This document shows, one piece after another, positions 45,440 to 56,520 of a stretch of DNA of 64,000 nucleotides. The translations under genes were made by a program, and so were the position numbers. Every line of letters begins with the position of its first letter. The first letter of the stretch is position 1. A model generated the notes under the pieces. That model saw only the letters and a program-made list of their open reading frames with translations. It had not been told where the DNA came from and did not search any database. Source of the stretch: Ampelomyces quisqualis (Eukaryota > Ascomycota > Dothideomycetes > Pleosporales > Phaeosphaeriaceae); contig JAGTXZ010000010.1 of the NCBI GenBank assembly GCA_018398575.1, forward strand, positions 1,550,001-1,614,000, in the 5' to 3' direction.

Positions 45440-48000
45440 GGTAATTATAACGTAGAAGTAGCTATATCTTATTATCTTCTAAGCTGTTAAAAGATACTAT
45501 ACTTTCTAATTCTTTAGTAGACTTAGAGTTAGAGGCTGTAAAAAGAAGCATATTATTATACTTATCTTTTAGAGCACTAGGCTTATTCTTCTAATCTACT
45601 TGCATTAGATTTAAAGCAGTAAAACCCTTCTTAATAAGGTTATACTTAATAATTATAATTTAACAGATTATTTAGGCTGCTAGCCTGTAACGTTAATTTC
45701 TAAGGACATTTTTCTTTAAGTTAAAAATACGCTTAACACTAATACCTGCTAATTAAATAGCTAAGATACCTTTAGCTACCTAAGCTAAGTAAAGGTATAT
45801 TATTTTAGTACATTACTACTATTGTAGAATATTAAACTTTGCTAGGTCTACAATAAGCTTAAGAGCGCTAAGGCATAATTTAGCTTCTAGCTATATTAGT
45901 CTCCTTTCTTCTATATTAAAAAGTAAGTCTAGGCTAGTAGTAGATATAGTACTAGACTAACTTACTTACAAAGTAGGTCTCTAGAACTACTTATTCTCTC
46001 CTAATCTTCTTAGAGAGATAGAAAAGTCTTAAATAAGACTTAGTCTACTAGTAGCTTTATTATATTAACTTAGGTAGTTAAGAAACTAAGTCTAGTATTT
46101 ATACTTATTATTTAAGTCCTAGGTATTATTCTTTTAGTTTATTAGCTAAGGTATGTAATAAAAAGTTATAATAAATACTTTATAAGCTGTTAACTTTTAA
46201 GATAGGTTTAGTATTATTATATAGTTAAATAAGAAGCCTATCTTATTATTAGTTTAAGTGTAGTATTTACTTAGTTTCTTGCAACTCTTTTCTACTGCAG
46301 CCTTTACAATATCTAGCTAATTAGAATTGTCTCTAGTGTTCTTATTATCTTTAAGCTCTTCTCTTATAGAGTTTAGGAAGTTAAATAGGTAGTTATATAT
46401 TAACTAGATAAACTAGGCCTAGAGTTTCTTATTCTTACTTAGATAGTTAGTAGTATTCTTAAAGTTCTTTAGTATTTGCGTAATTAATTCTAGGTATTGC
46501 TATTTACTAAGTAATAATTAAAGCCTTTTTAGGTCTTTAAAGTCTACTTCTATAACCTTGTTACTTCTGTTATCTTATATATGTTAGCTAGTTATTTTAA
46601 GAGTAATCTTATTCTCTAGCTATTTATTAATATAGAGCTGTAGTTAGATTGCGCGCTTATATATATTATATATAGAGTTCTACCTTATTTTAACGTCTTA
46701 GATAACACATAATTAGTGTTAGAAAGAGAGATTAGATTAGGTTAAGAAGAACAGCTTAAAACATTAAGGTAATAGATTAATTACTATACAGATAGTATGT
46801 AGCTATACTAAGATTAGTGTATAATAAATAAATATAATAAACAAGTACTTACCTTATAAAAAGAATTAGAAATAGATATATATATCTAAGCCTTACTAAT
46901 ATACCTATGCTCTAGTACGTTTACTACCTTAAGGTCTGTAGAAGTAGATAGTTATTAGTAGTATATAATATCCTATACTACTAGGTTAATAATATAAGCT
47001 AGGTATAGGATTATGTTTTTATATAGGTTTTAACTAATCCTTTTTTATAGTAGCTAGTCTTAAAGGAAACGTCTAAGAGTACTGTTATTGCTAGCACTAT
47101 TTGTTATAATAGGTAAGAAACGTGCTACAGTGTATATGTTATAAAGGACCTTAAAAACCTTTGTTACTATAGCAACTCCTGTGTGTTTACTATAAAGTAG
47201 TATAAAATTCAAAAGCACCTCTTTAAGTACCTAGGTATTACTAATAAAGTAGCCTTTAATAGCTAAGAAGCTAAGGTAGTTAGTAGTAGTCTAGGTATCT
47301 AGTGTAATAGAGATCCTAGTCTTTAGTCTAAGGGCTTAAAGCATTTTTAACTTAGCAATCTTATACTAGTTTTAAAATACTTATAAAAAAATATATTATG
47401 TAGGTACCTAAGCTTTAGGCTAAAGAAACTCTACAAAAAAGTAAAAGAAAGGTTATTCTAGCGTTTAAAATAGCTAATTATTCCTAATTATAACCTTAAC
47501 TAGCTTTTCTTTAAAGGTTATTTGTATAAAGCTAGAGATAGTCTAATATTATAAAGGTGTTAAAATCTCTTATATTTAATTGTATACTAGTATTAATACC
47601 TTTATATAGCTCTTAGATTTAACGTAATTAAGTAAGTGCTTAGTTCTAATTAAGAAAAACAAGGTAGTTTTCTTTATAGATAAGTGTTGTAGCATAAAAC
47701 TATAATAGAAACAGTATACTTATAGTTAGCTAGTGTATAGGTAAATTACTTCTTTAAATTATGTCTATATAACTCTATATCTAGCCCCTAACCTAAAGTG
47801 CGTCTTTAGTTTTAATAAGTTAGATTTCTAATTAGTTTGTTGCTACTAGACTTCTTATGCTTACCTAGTATTAGCCTGTTCTAGTTAATTAATAGTGTAT
47901 TTAGAGTATTATAGTAAAGAAACAGTCTCTTTTATACCTCTTCTAGCTAGATAAGAAGCGTATATTTTGTATAGATATAAGATTTTAAGCAGCTCTAGTT
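45440..48000 (-). pseudogene. hAT family transposase (hAT-2), degraded
   Basis: Mirror of the hAT-1 transposase, with the same D-containing core (about 47,255-47,320) and hATC domain (about 45,650-45,900: SASKLIVDLAKFN and ILAI.LAGISVKRIFN-type sequence). RIP changes differ between the two copies, so together they would allow the ancestral sequence to be inferred at most sites. Confidence 0.88.
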
Positions 48001-48629
48001 TTATATTACTAGGCGTACTTATCAAAGATAAGGCTATAGCTATAATAAATAGATGTAATAAATAGCTGTATTAGATAGCTCTAATAGATAGCTGTAATAA
48101 ATGTAACTAGGTAAAAGAAGACAGTATAGTTAGATTTTTAGTATTTTATTAAGTAAAGCTGTAGGTATTAAGGTAAACCTAGTTTAAAGTTTAAAGCTTA
48201 TATTATATATAACAATAGTATTAGATATAAAACCTAATACTCTAATTAGGATTAGTATAAGAGATTAATATATATATAACTGCTTTAGGCAAATCTTTTA
48301 GCAAAATAAACGCGTAATTGCTTTAAATCTCTATTATATTAGAGCTATCTAAAAACTTTTCTTAAGAAGACTCTAAACACTTACTCTAGCTTAACTTACT
48401 ATTGTTATTAACCTTCTTCTTAAATTTGTTAGGTAGCTGCCTAAGGTACTAATCTAGCTTATTTTCTAAGTTACTAACCTTCTCTTTACACTTATTACTA
48501 TTCTTACTATAGCAGGTTAGTCTGTCTATATTAACTAGCACCTCTAAAGGAACTAGGAAAGAAGTAATAGAGCGTAGTCTATTACAATTAGTATATAAGT
48601 GTAATAAAAAATTATAATAAACTTACTAC

Positions 48630-49460
48630 TAAACCTCTACTAATACTCTTAGTAATTCTTTAGAGAAAAGACTATTATAAAATTTCTTCTAGGCCTTTTT
48701 ATTATCCTTACTCTTAAACTTACCTGCCTATAAGTGTAAAAGCTCTTTCTAGTAAATAGTACGCTAAATCTTCTTAAGAATACTACTAAAGGTAAAAACT
48801 TGCTTAACAGTATAGAACTAAGGAGTAGAAGAGCTAGTAGTTTTCTTAGCAATTGCATAAGCTTTTCTAATTACTTTAGTGTAGTTTTATATGTTAATTT
48901 TAAGTTTAATTATGTCCTATTTTTTCTCTATAGTTTTAAGAAACTACTTAAGCTATTTAGCTAATCTTAGTAAGTTATAATATGTAATAAAAAGCTGTAA
49001 TTACTTACTACTCTTATAGGTATAGAATTAGAACTTAGTAAGCTCTTCTTCTTTAGCCTTAAATTACTATAATTTCTAATCCTTACTAAAAGCTATATAT
49101 TCTAGTTTGTTTTTAAGCTGCTTCTTAAGTTTAGATTTAGCCTAACAATCTCTATTACTAGCCTTAGCTAGAGCAGTAACAATAAAGTCTCTAAGGCTAT
49201 TTTTAGTAGAGCTATCCTTAGATTTTAGCTAGAAATTAGTAAGTTAACTCTTTTTTAATCTAACTAAGCTGCGTAAGAAGATAGTGTAGTTAACTTTATT
49301 TTTTCTAAACGTAAATTCCTGCTTATATTAGCCTAGATAGTAATAAATAATTATAATTAATACTTAAGTAAGTTTAGCCTATTTCTTATCCTTAAAATTT
49401 AGTAGAGCTAAAATACTAATTAGAGGCAGAAAACCTTTAGGTTTGCAGCCTTTCTTACTT
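48630..49460 (-). pseudogene. Unknown Lys-rich gene of hAT-2
   Basis: Copy of the gene at 13,356-14,185, same strand relation to the transposase. The shared conservation between copies shows that the unit belongs to the element. No function recognised. Confidence 0.45.
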
Positions 49461-49979
49461 AGCTCTTACTTAATAGTTACTATACTTATAGACGTAATAA
49501 TTTAGTGTAATTATAGGTACGTAGTACAAGTATAAGCGTAGGTATAGTGTTACTAATTAGGTTGCTAGACACGTTAAAATTACTTACTTACACAAAGGTA
49601 GCTTATACACAGCTACCTATTGTTATTATATTATGTGTAGTAAAAATTTACGTATTAAAACGCGTTTTTCTACTGTATATAGTAAAAAATAACCTTACAC
49701 TACCTTTTTGCGTAGCCTCTTACCTCTTACGCTCTTACTTAGTTTTAGGCGCTAATATTTTAATAAATATTAGGCCTAGGCACTAGTAAATTAATAGGTT
49801 TTGTAGCCTATATAAAGTACTATTAGCCTGTAAGTTATTATAGTAATTTATTACACTCTAAGCGTTAAAATTGCAATTCTAACTTTACTACTTAGAAAGT
49901 AACTATATTAATTAGTTTTTTAAAATTTTTAACTAAGCTACTTACACTAACCTTATAGTAACAACTTAACTAGCCTATA

Positions 49980-50574
49980 ATAGTACCTAAACGCAAATAA
50001 GTTACTTTAGCTAAGCGTAAAAAGCTAAGTATAAAGCTAGCAGCTACTACTACTACTAAGTTACTACGCAAAACTACTAGTAAAAAAACAGTTAGTAATA
50101 CTACGCGCAAGACTCTTACTAGAAAGGTTAAAAAAGTAGTAGCTTTTAGGAAAAAAGCAAGGCGTAATGCTGCAAGCAAGTTATTATAGCTATTTATTAT
50201 ATTAAATGCTTATATCTACGTAGTAGTAGTATTAAGAGAGATTAGAGCTTACTAGATATTTACTAGCCTGCTTATTCTTAAGGCTCTATTTTAACGCCTA
50301 TATAGAAAGATTACTAAGTAGTGTAAGTTGCATATAGGTACGCACTTTAGGCATAATACTCTTAATGTACTACAAGAGACAGCAAAAGCTTTTATTATAG
50401 AAGTTTTTAAAGGTATAGTACTGTTTTTAACTTTTTAGTACTATTAACTAACTAAATATAGATGTTAACCTAAACGCTATTTATGCAAAGCGCGTTACTA
50501 TCTAAGCTAAAGACGTTTATCTTATATTGCGCTACTATAACAAGTATACTTCTACTAAGTTTATAGTAAACTAA
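49980..50574 (+). pseudogene. Histone H3-fold protein (CENP-A/H3-like) carried by hAT-2, degraded
   Basis: This is the clearer of the two copies. From ATA (former ATG) at 49,980 it reads VPKRK.VTLAKRKKLS, a long basic tail with RKTLTRKVKKVVAFRKKARR, then VVVLREIRAY (H3 VALREIRRY), TSLLILKALF.RLYRKI (H3 ELLIRKLPFQRLVREI), TKQCKLHIGTHFRHNTLN and VLQETAKAFIIEVFK (H3 ALQEASEAYLVGLFE). A 49-base intron at 50,413-50,461 begins GTATAG, has CTAACTAA before the acceptor and ends TATAG; it is followed by DVNLNAIYAKRVTI (H3 DTNLCAIHAKRVTI) and AKDVYLILRYY (H3 QKDIQLARRIR). The segment between REI/RKI and RFR/HFR is ten residues, as in CENP-A, against eight in H3. Length of 181 codons against 136 for H3 is due to the tail. 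The only damage is RIP-type stops. Confidence 0.78.
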
Positions 50575-50903
50575 AGTATCCTAGCTGCCTAATATAGTAG
50601 TTTAGTTAGTAGTAAAATTAAGTCTTAAATTTAAAGCTGCAGATATAATTTCTCTACACTAACGTAATAAATTACTGTAATTAATCTCCTTCTCTACTAA
50701 ATTTTCTGTTAAAGTTAACTTTTTAAATAAAGTGTATATTTTACCCTAAAAAAAAATAACTTAGCTCTACCTACGCCCTGTACAACCTAACCTAACTCTA
50801 CTATTAGCGCTAATTTTTTTAGTGTAGGTTAGAGTTAGGTTAGAGTAGGGTTACTCTACTTTAAACCCTACTTAACCTCTACTCTAACCTATCTACTAGC
50901 GTA

Positions 50904-53900
50904 CTGTAACTTATTTATAAAATAGATATACTATACTAATAATAGGTAAGTATTAGTACTAAACTCTATACCTATATAGTACTAGAATAGGAAAGTAAAT
51001 AAATTGTATTAAATCCTACTTATAGATAGATACTTAAAGGATTCTTATAATCTAAAACAAAGACTTCTATTATAGATAGTATGTAATAGCAACTACTACC
51101 TAAAACATTATAGTAGTAAAGTTAACTAATACTTTTCTTAGTAAAAAAAGCCTTATAAGTACTAATAGTATAATTACTCTTAGAATACTTATGCAAATTA
51201 CCTATATAACAAATAAAATATAAGAAGTTTTTCTAATATATTAGAGAAAGAAAGTATATCTAATAGAATACTTGTTAACAGCAGCTATATAAACTATATA
51301 TAGCAGTTCTGCTTACAACTAGAATATAAGAAGTAGTATAATAATAAAGAAGCAAAATAGATATAGAAAGAATAAGTCTTTTTTTAAGTTAATACTAGAC
51401 TCTAGAATAATATATAGAGCTGTAACGCAATTTGTTAAAATTAAGTAATCTTATATTTTTACAGAATAAGTAAGTTAACGTTATGTTTAAAACTTAACAA
51501 AATAAGAAATTATTTCTAGTAACATTACTAGTTACAATAAAGCATAGCAATATAATATAAAACAATAAACAAAGTCTATATTAGTCTACAAATAGAGTTA
51601 TATATACGCTAGTACTAATCTAGCAATTATAAATAAACTAAACATACAAAGAAAAGCTAACAAAAAATTAGCTTATTCTTGTAATTACGTAATCAAAATA
51701 AACGCTATACTAGCCTGCTAAGTGATTTCTAAAAATAGATATTAAAGACTCTTAATTCTAATCCTAACATGCTAAATAGGCCTAGTAACAGCTAAGATCT
51801 AAATTAATTATAAGAGGACTAAAAATCACAAAGCTCTTAATAGGGCAGTACAGGTAAAACTAACCTAAAACTATGTAAAACTAGCTAATACTTAACGCTA
51901 GGGTCTGAAACCTAGTAACTATCTAATAAAACTAGTAAAACTAGATATTAGTTACAAGTTACTAGTAAAATCAAAAGATAGACTCTTAAACTAGATAGCT
52001 AGAAGCTGAAACTAGAATACTAATTCCGGAAACCAGATAGCTAGTTTCCGGAAATTAGAAACTAGATAACAAGTAACTGAAATTGTAAATTAGTAATCTA
52101 GATCTAATGCTTAGAGTATATATTAAGGAGTTTAGTCAGCACTAAAAGAAATAACAAATTTATACTATCTTAACTACTACCTATTATTTTTACTATAATA
52201 AACTTAGCTAAGCTTATTAAACTTATAGTAAGAGTAAATAGAAAAGAATAAAGGCACTTCTAGATTTAGGATTACAAGTAAACTATATTTTAGGTAATGC
52301 CTTATTAAGAGCTAGGCTTTAACTTTACTAGAAATAATCATTATATAAACTTTATATTGCGAATAGAGAATAGATACCTAATAAGTTACTTATTAGATAC
52401 AAGATTACTACTAACCTTAATATCTAAAGAACTAAATAAGAAATATACCTAGACGTCTTTAAATTAGCTACCTATAATATTATATTAGGACTCTTATAGC
52501 TTAGAGACAATAGCCTATACATAGACTAGAAAAAGAAATCTATTTCTCTAGAGAATTATAATAACACAATAGATTCTAAGCCTATGTATTAGTAGCGTTT
52601 AATAGTAAATAAGAAGATAATTAATAATATTACTTTAACTAAAACAGAGTTAAAGATACAACTAGTTAACTTAAACAATTAGAAAAGAAATACTAATACG
52701 TTATAAGTTTTAGAGAAACGTATAACTTCTAACATATCTAAGAAATATAAAAAGTCTAAGAAACTATTCTTAGAAGAAATAGGTCTAGAAGCACTACTTA
52801 AGCATTAGAAGTAGAACTATAAGATTATCCTAGAAGAAAGGAAAAGGCTAACCTTTAGACTAATCTATAAATTATTAGAAAAAGAGCTAGAAGTACTCTA
52901 AGAATATATCTAAGTAAACCTTAAGAAGTATTTTATTTAAGTATTAGAATTACTAGCTAGATACTTAATTATGTTTATACTAGAAAAGAATAGTAAACTA
53001 AAACTATGTATTAACTTTTAGAAATTTAATAATATTATAGTTAAGAATTAATACCTATTACCTAATATTTTAGAACTATAGAATTAACTAGCCTATATAA
53101 AGATCTTTACAGTATTAGATCTAAGAGGCGCGTATAACCTTATATATATAAAGAAAGGTAAAGAATAAAAAATAGTATTTAGAACACGCTACAGCTACTA
53201 TAAGTATCTAGTAATACTATTTAGTCTTACTAACACTCTAGTAACGTATTAAGTACTTATTAATAATATACTTAAAAAATACTTAGATATATTTATTATT
53301 ATATATTTTAGTAATATTCTTATTTATTTAAAAAATAAGAAAGAACATATAGACTATATATATACAATTCTAACACTACTAAAAAAGTTCTTTTTAGTAG
53401 TAGACTCTAATAAGTATAAATAGCACTAGAAAGAAGTAGAATTTCTAAGGTGTATAGTTAGAAAGAATAAAGTATAAATAAGTAAAAATAAGATTAGAGT
53501 TGTTAGAGATTAGCTAACGCCTACTATAGTTAAGGATATCTAATTCTTCTTAGGCTTTATTAACTTTAATTAATAGTTTATCTAAAACTTCTTACTAATT
53601 ACTACACTACTTATAAAACTTATAAAAAAAGATATACTTTAGAAATAGATAAAAGAATAAAGCTAAGTATTAAAAACGCCTAAAGATACTTATATAGTAC
53701 TACTTATTCTTATTATATTTAAAAGCAGAAAACTACTTAGATTTAGAACTAACGTATTAGACTTAGTAATTAGAATGTGTATAAAATATAAACAAGATAC
53801 AAAATAGCACTCTATAGCCTACTACTTATAAAGGTTTATACTACTAGAGGAAAATTACAATATATATAATAAGAAACTACTTGCAATTATAGTAGCACTT

Positions 53901-54288
53901 TAATATTAGAAAATCTATATAGAAAGCTGCTTAGATCTTATAATATACTTAACTATAAAAACTTAATAACTTTTACTACTACTAAAGTACTTAATTAGAG
54001 ACAAGTATAATAGTAAGAGATATTAAGATAGTATAAGTTTTAAATTGTCTATATACCTAAAAAACATAATAGTAGAGTAGACGCTTTTAGCTAAAAATTA
54101 GATATTACTAGAACTAAAACTATTAACAGCTTAAGTATTCTTAGAAGATAAGATAATAGATCTCTTAGACTAGTAAAATATATTAACAAACTAATAATAA
54201 AAATTAGAATTAAGGTCTTAGAAGAACTATAGATATTAATTATATAATAATACTAGAATAATATAGTATATAGTTACTCTAGAGTAAG
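50904..54288 (+). pseudogene. Gypsy A protease, reverse transcriptase and RNase H, degraded
   Basis: Aligned with B on the opposite strand (56.5-58.9 kb). RT motifs: LCINF.KFNNIIVKN at about 53,000-53,050, ILDLRGAYNLIYIKKGKE at about 53,110-53,165, TNTLVTYQVLINNILKKYLD at about 53,225-53,290, and YFSNILIYL where YLDD is expected (B has YLNN). RNase H and its tail at about 53,960-54,110 (FTTTKVLN.RQ...YQDSISFKLSIYLKNIIVE.TLLAKN) match the usual RQARWAE.LS.F.F.I.YRPG...AD.LSR. The protease part is split by the solo LTR. Stops mark old Trp and Gln codons. Confidence 0.85.
51433..52194 (+). repeat. Copia solo LTR nested in gypsy A
   Basis: Starts TGTTAAAATTAAGTAATC and ends TATTATTTTTACT. It matches the LTRs at 3498 and 8563. 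Comparison with element B, which has the unoccupied site at about 58,440-58,470, shows that it interrupts gypsy A coding sequence. The target duplication is blurred (GCAAT or CAATT before, ATAAT after). Confidence 0.85.
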
Positions 54289-54293
54289 CTAAA
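54289..54293. repeat. Left target duplication of gypsy B
   Basis: CTAAA, identical to 60,970-60,974. Confidence 0.85.
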
Positions 54294-54765
54294 TATTAAG
54301 ACTATTAGTCTAGTAGCAAATAATAAGAATACTAGTGTAGACTAAAAGTATAACTAAGGTTAGTTTTTGCAGATAGGTGCAGAGTTGCTTTAGATACAAA
54401 AGGTATTGTTACTAAGATAGTAAAGGCTAGAGCTTTCTAAAAAGAGTAATAATAGTTAAATAGCTAGTTACTAACTTAAGCGTCTGTAATATAAGTTAAA
54501 TATAATAATCTATAAAGGTTTATTATAGTTTCTATATACTAAAAAAGTTCTACCTTTACTCTATATACTCTACGTACTCTATAAGATTAGAAAGAGTAAA
54601 AAGAGTATTCTGCTCTATTAGCTTTATATTAAGTAAGAGAGTAAAGAAAGCAGCTTAGTCTAGTAACTAATTAGTAGTATAGTATAAGGTATACTTTCTA
54701 GTTATTCTTACTTAAAGGAAAGCGCTTTAGTAGAGCTAGGGCCTAGTAGCTTATAGGTTGTAACA
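54294..54765 (-). repeat. 3' LTR of gypsy B
   Basis: 472 bases. On the plus strand it begins TATTAAGACTATTAGTC (RIP form of TGTTAAG) and ends TAGGTTGTAACA. It matches 60,498-60,969. Confidence 0.9.
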
Positions 54766-54885
54766 CTATTCTCTTTCTTCCTAAACTTTGTTCTTAAAGT
54801 CTTTATTATGCTAAAGGTTCCTTTTAAATCTAGTACTTAACGTTAACTAGAACTTTCTTTCTTTATTAATATCTTTAGAAACGTT

Positions 54886-55335
54886 ATGCCTATAGCTTAT
54901 TATAACTATTAACTAGCTAATTATATTTATTAGGTACATGTTTATTCTAGAAGGTATAGTAAGTATAATTACTTAAATATAAAAGATTATAATATCTATA
55001 TATCTAAAAATAAATAGTTAGTTATTAAAGTAGAGAAAGATTGTCTGCAAGCGCGTTTAGATGCGCTTTAGCAAGAAAAGCAAGAGGTATAGCGTTTGTT
55101 AGAAGAAAACACTACTTAGGTAGCAGAAGCTATTTCTATAGAGGAAACGTCTATTTAACAGCTTAAACGTTAGAAGGCTGTGCTGTCTTCTAGTAAAATA
55201 GCTTTATTACCTTTTACTTAGAGTTCTATAGATAGTATAGTTAATAATATATAGAAGGCTTATATACCTTTGTACTTAGGTAAACCTATTACTTATACTA
55301 TATTAGAAGTTAGCAGTAGTTTATAAGGTTTGTTT
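54886..55335 (+). pseudogene. Antisense reading frame of gypsy B (MPIAYYNY...), unknown function
   Basis: Intact ATG at 54,886 gives MPIAYYNY.LANYIY, then KYNYLNIKDYNIYISKNK and a long Gln/Glu-rich coiled-coil part (VEKDCLQARLDAL..EKQEV, RLLEENTT.VAEAISIEET, LKR.KAVLSSSKIALLPFT), about 145 residues. It lies between integrase and 3' LTR on the strand opposite to the polyprotein, exactly as the MPIS frame does in the X family. A second copy, with the same coiled-coil part, is at 63,160-63,610 (minus). No known domain recognised; a coiled-coil protein is inferred. Confidence 0.55.
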
Positions 55336-55429
55336 CTAGTTTCTATATATTTTCTAAGTTATTATACCCTAACTATTTAACTAGATATTCTTTTTAATAG
55401 TTATTGTCTTAGTGTGTTATTATTTTTTT

Positions 55430-56520
55430 AACTTTAAATTTGTTTTCTTTTTTAAGTTTATAGCAAAAGGTTTACTATAATAGTATTTCTAGGTTAGCTA
55501 GTTCTAGTAGACTTACGTAGAATCTAGAGTAGATCTTTGCGTTAGGTAGAAGCTTAAGTGTATATGTAACTAGTCTGTTTCTCCTTAAAATTAAAAATAG
55601 TCTAACTTTAATATAGTTAAGTTCTTTACTTAGTTGTTTTGTACGTAGATTTTTAGTGTAGAGATATACCTTATCCTTCTCTTTTAGTTAAAATACTATT
55701 TTTTATTTTCTATTAATATATAAGATACTTTATGTCTAAGCGTATTATACTTGTTCTTTTATTTTAGTATAGGTTTTCTTTATTTATTCTACTATCTGTA
55801 TAGTAGCTTTAGCCTTAGAGCTAGGTAATATTCTTATAAAAAGATTTAGATATTATCTGTAGTTTGCGAAGTATAGCGTCTTGCCTATAGCTTTAGATAA
55901 TTTATTGTTATAGGCTAACTATGCTATAAGTAGTAGTAAAACCTAATTTGTCTATTGCAGGTTACTGTATATTTTAAGATATGTTTTTATAGTTCTATTT
56001 ATTCTTTCTATTTAGCTATCTATTTAAAGATAATAAGCTGTTATTAGCTTTTATTGCGTTCTAATTTCTGCTATTAAGGTAGTCTAATAATTTAACGTAA
56101 AGAGTTTGTCTTGATTACTAATAATTGACTTTAGTATACTATAGTATCTAATAAGTCTATTCTTAAGTACGTGTGCTAGCTAAACAGCTGTATAGTCTTA
56201 TTAAAAGAGTAGCATTATAGCGTATTTTGTAAAGCAATCTACTATAACTATAATAGCATTATAGGCTAATTCTGTAGCAAAGTCTTTTAATAGTAGTAGT
56301 CTTTATCTTTTATATTCTTAAACTAGTAATTCTGTTAAATTAGTTCTATAGTTTAGCTTACTTTAGAATAACTGTGTACTGCGTTATTATAGTATTATTA
56401 TATAATTAATTCCTGTCATTCTTCTAGGACATTAATTTTAATTTTTATTGTTAGGTTGTTAATATATCTTGCTAGTCCTAAAAATCTATTGTTTTGTCTT
56501 TTAAGGATACTTAAGCTGTT
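55430..56520 (-). pseudogene. Gypsy B integrase, degraded
   Basis: Minus-strand reading aligned with A's integrase at 60,975-62,110. The core reads VIVDCFTKYAIMLLF-type sequence near 56,220 and the C-terminal part runs to about 55,440 (KLSLNYIKVRLFLILRRNRL). The catalytic Asp in VDCFTK survives; other catalytic positions are not readable with certainty. Confidence 0.8.

Larger units (their letters stand above)
45240..50903 (-). mobile_element. hAT-2: inverted copy of hAT-1, truncated at its low-coordinate end
   Basis: Aligns with hAT-1 along nearly its whole length in reverse (positions add up to about 62,815). It ends at 50,903 with the same CTAGCGTA terminus. The other end lacks about 190 bases, including the terminal repeat, because it meets the giant element at 45,239. 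It carries the same three coding units: hAT transposase, unknown Lys-rich gene and H3-like gene. The right flank is the interior of gypsy A, so hAT-2 probably inserted there and the rest of A's 5' part was lost. Confidence 0.88.

Noticed and set aside
49547..49786. Plus-strand 79-codon frame
   Set aside because: Lies in the intergenic part of hAT-2 and has no similar open frame at the matching place in hAT-1.
49970..50179. Minus-strand 69-codon frame
   Set aside because: It is the complement of the basic tail of the H3-like gene (Lys/Arg codons read backwards give Leu/Phe/Val), so it is a shadow.
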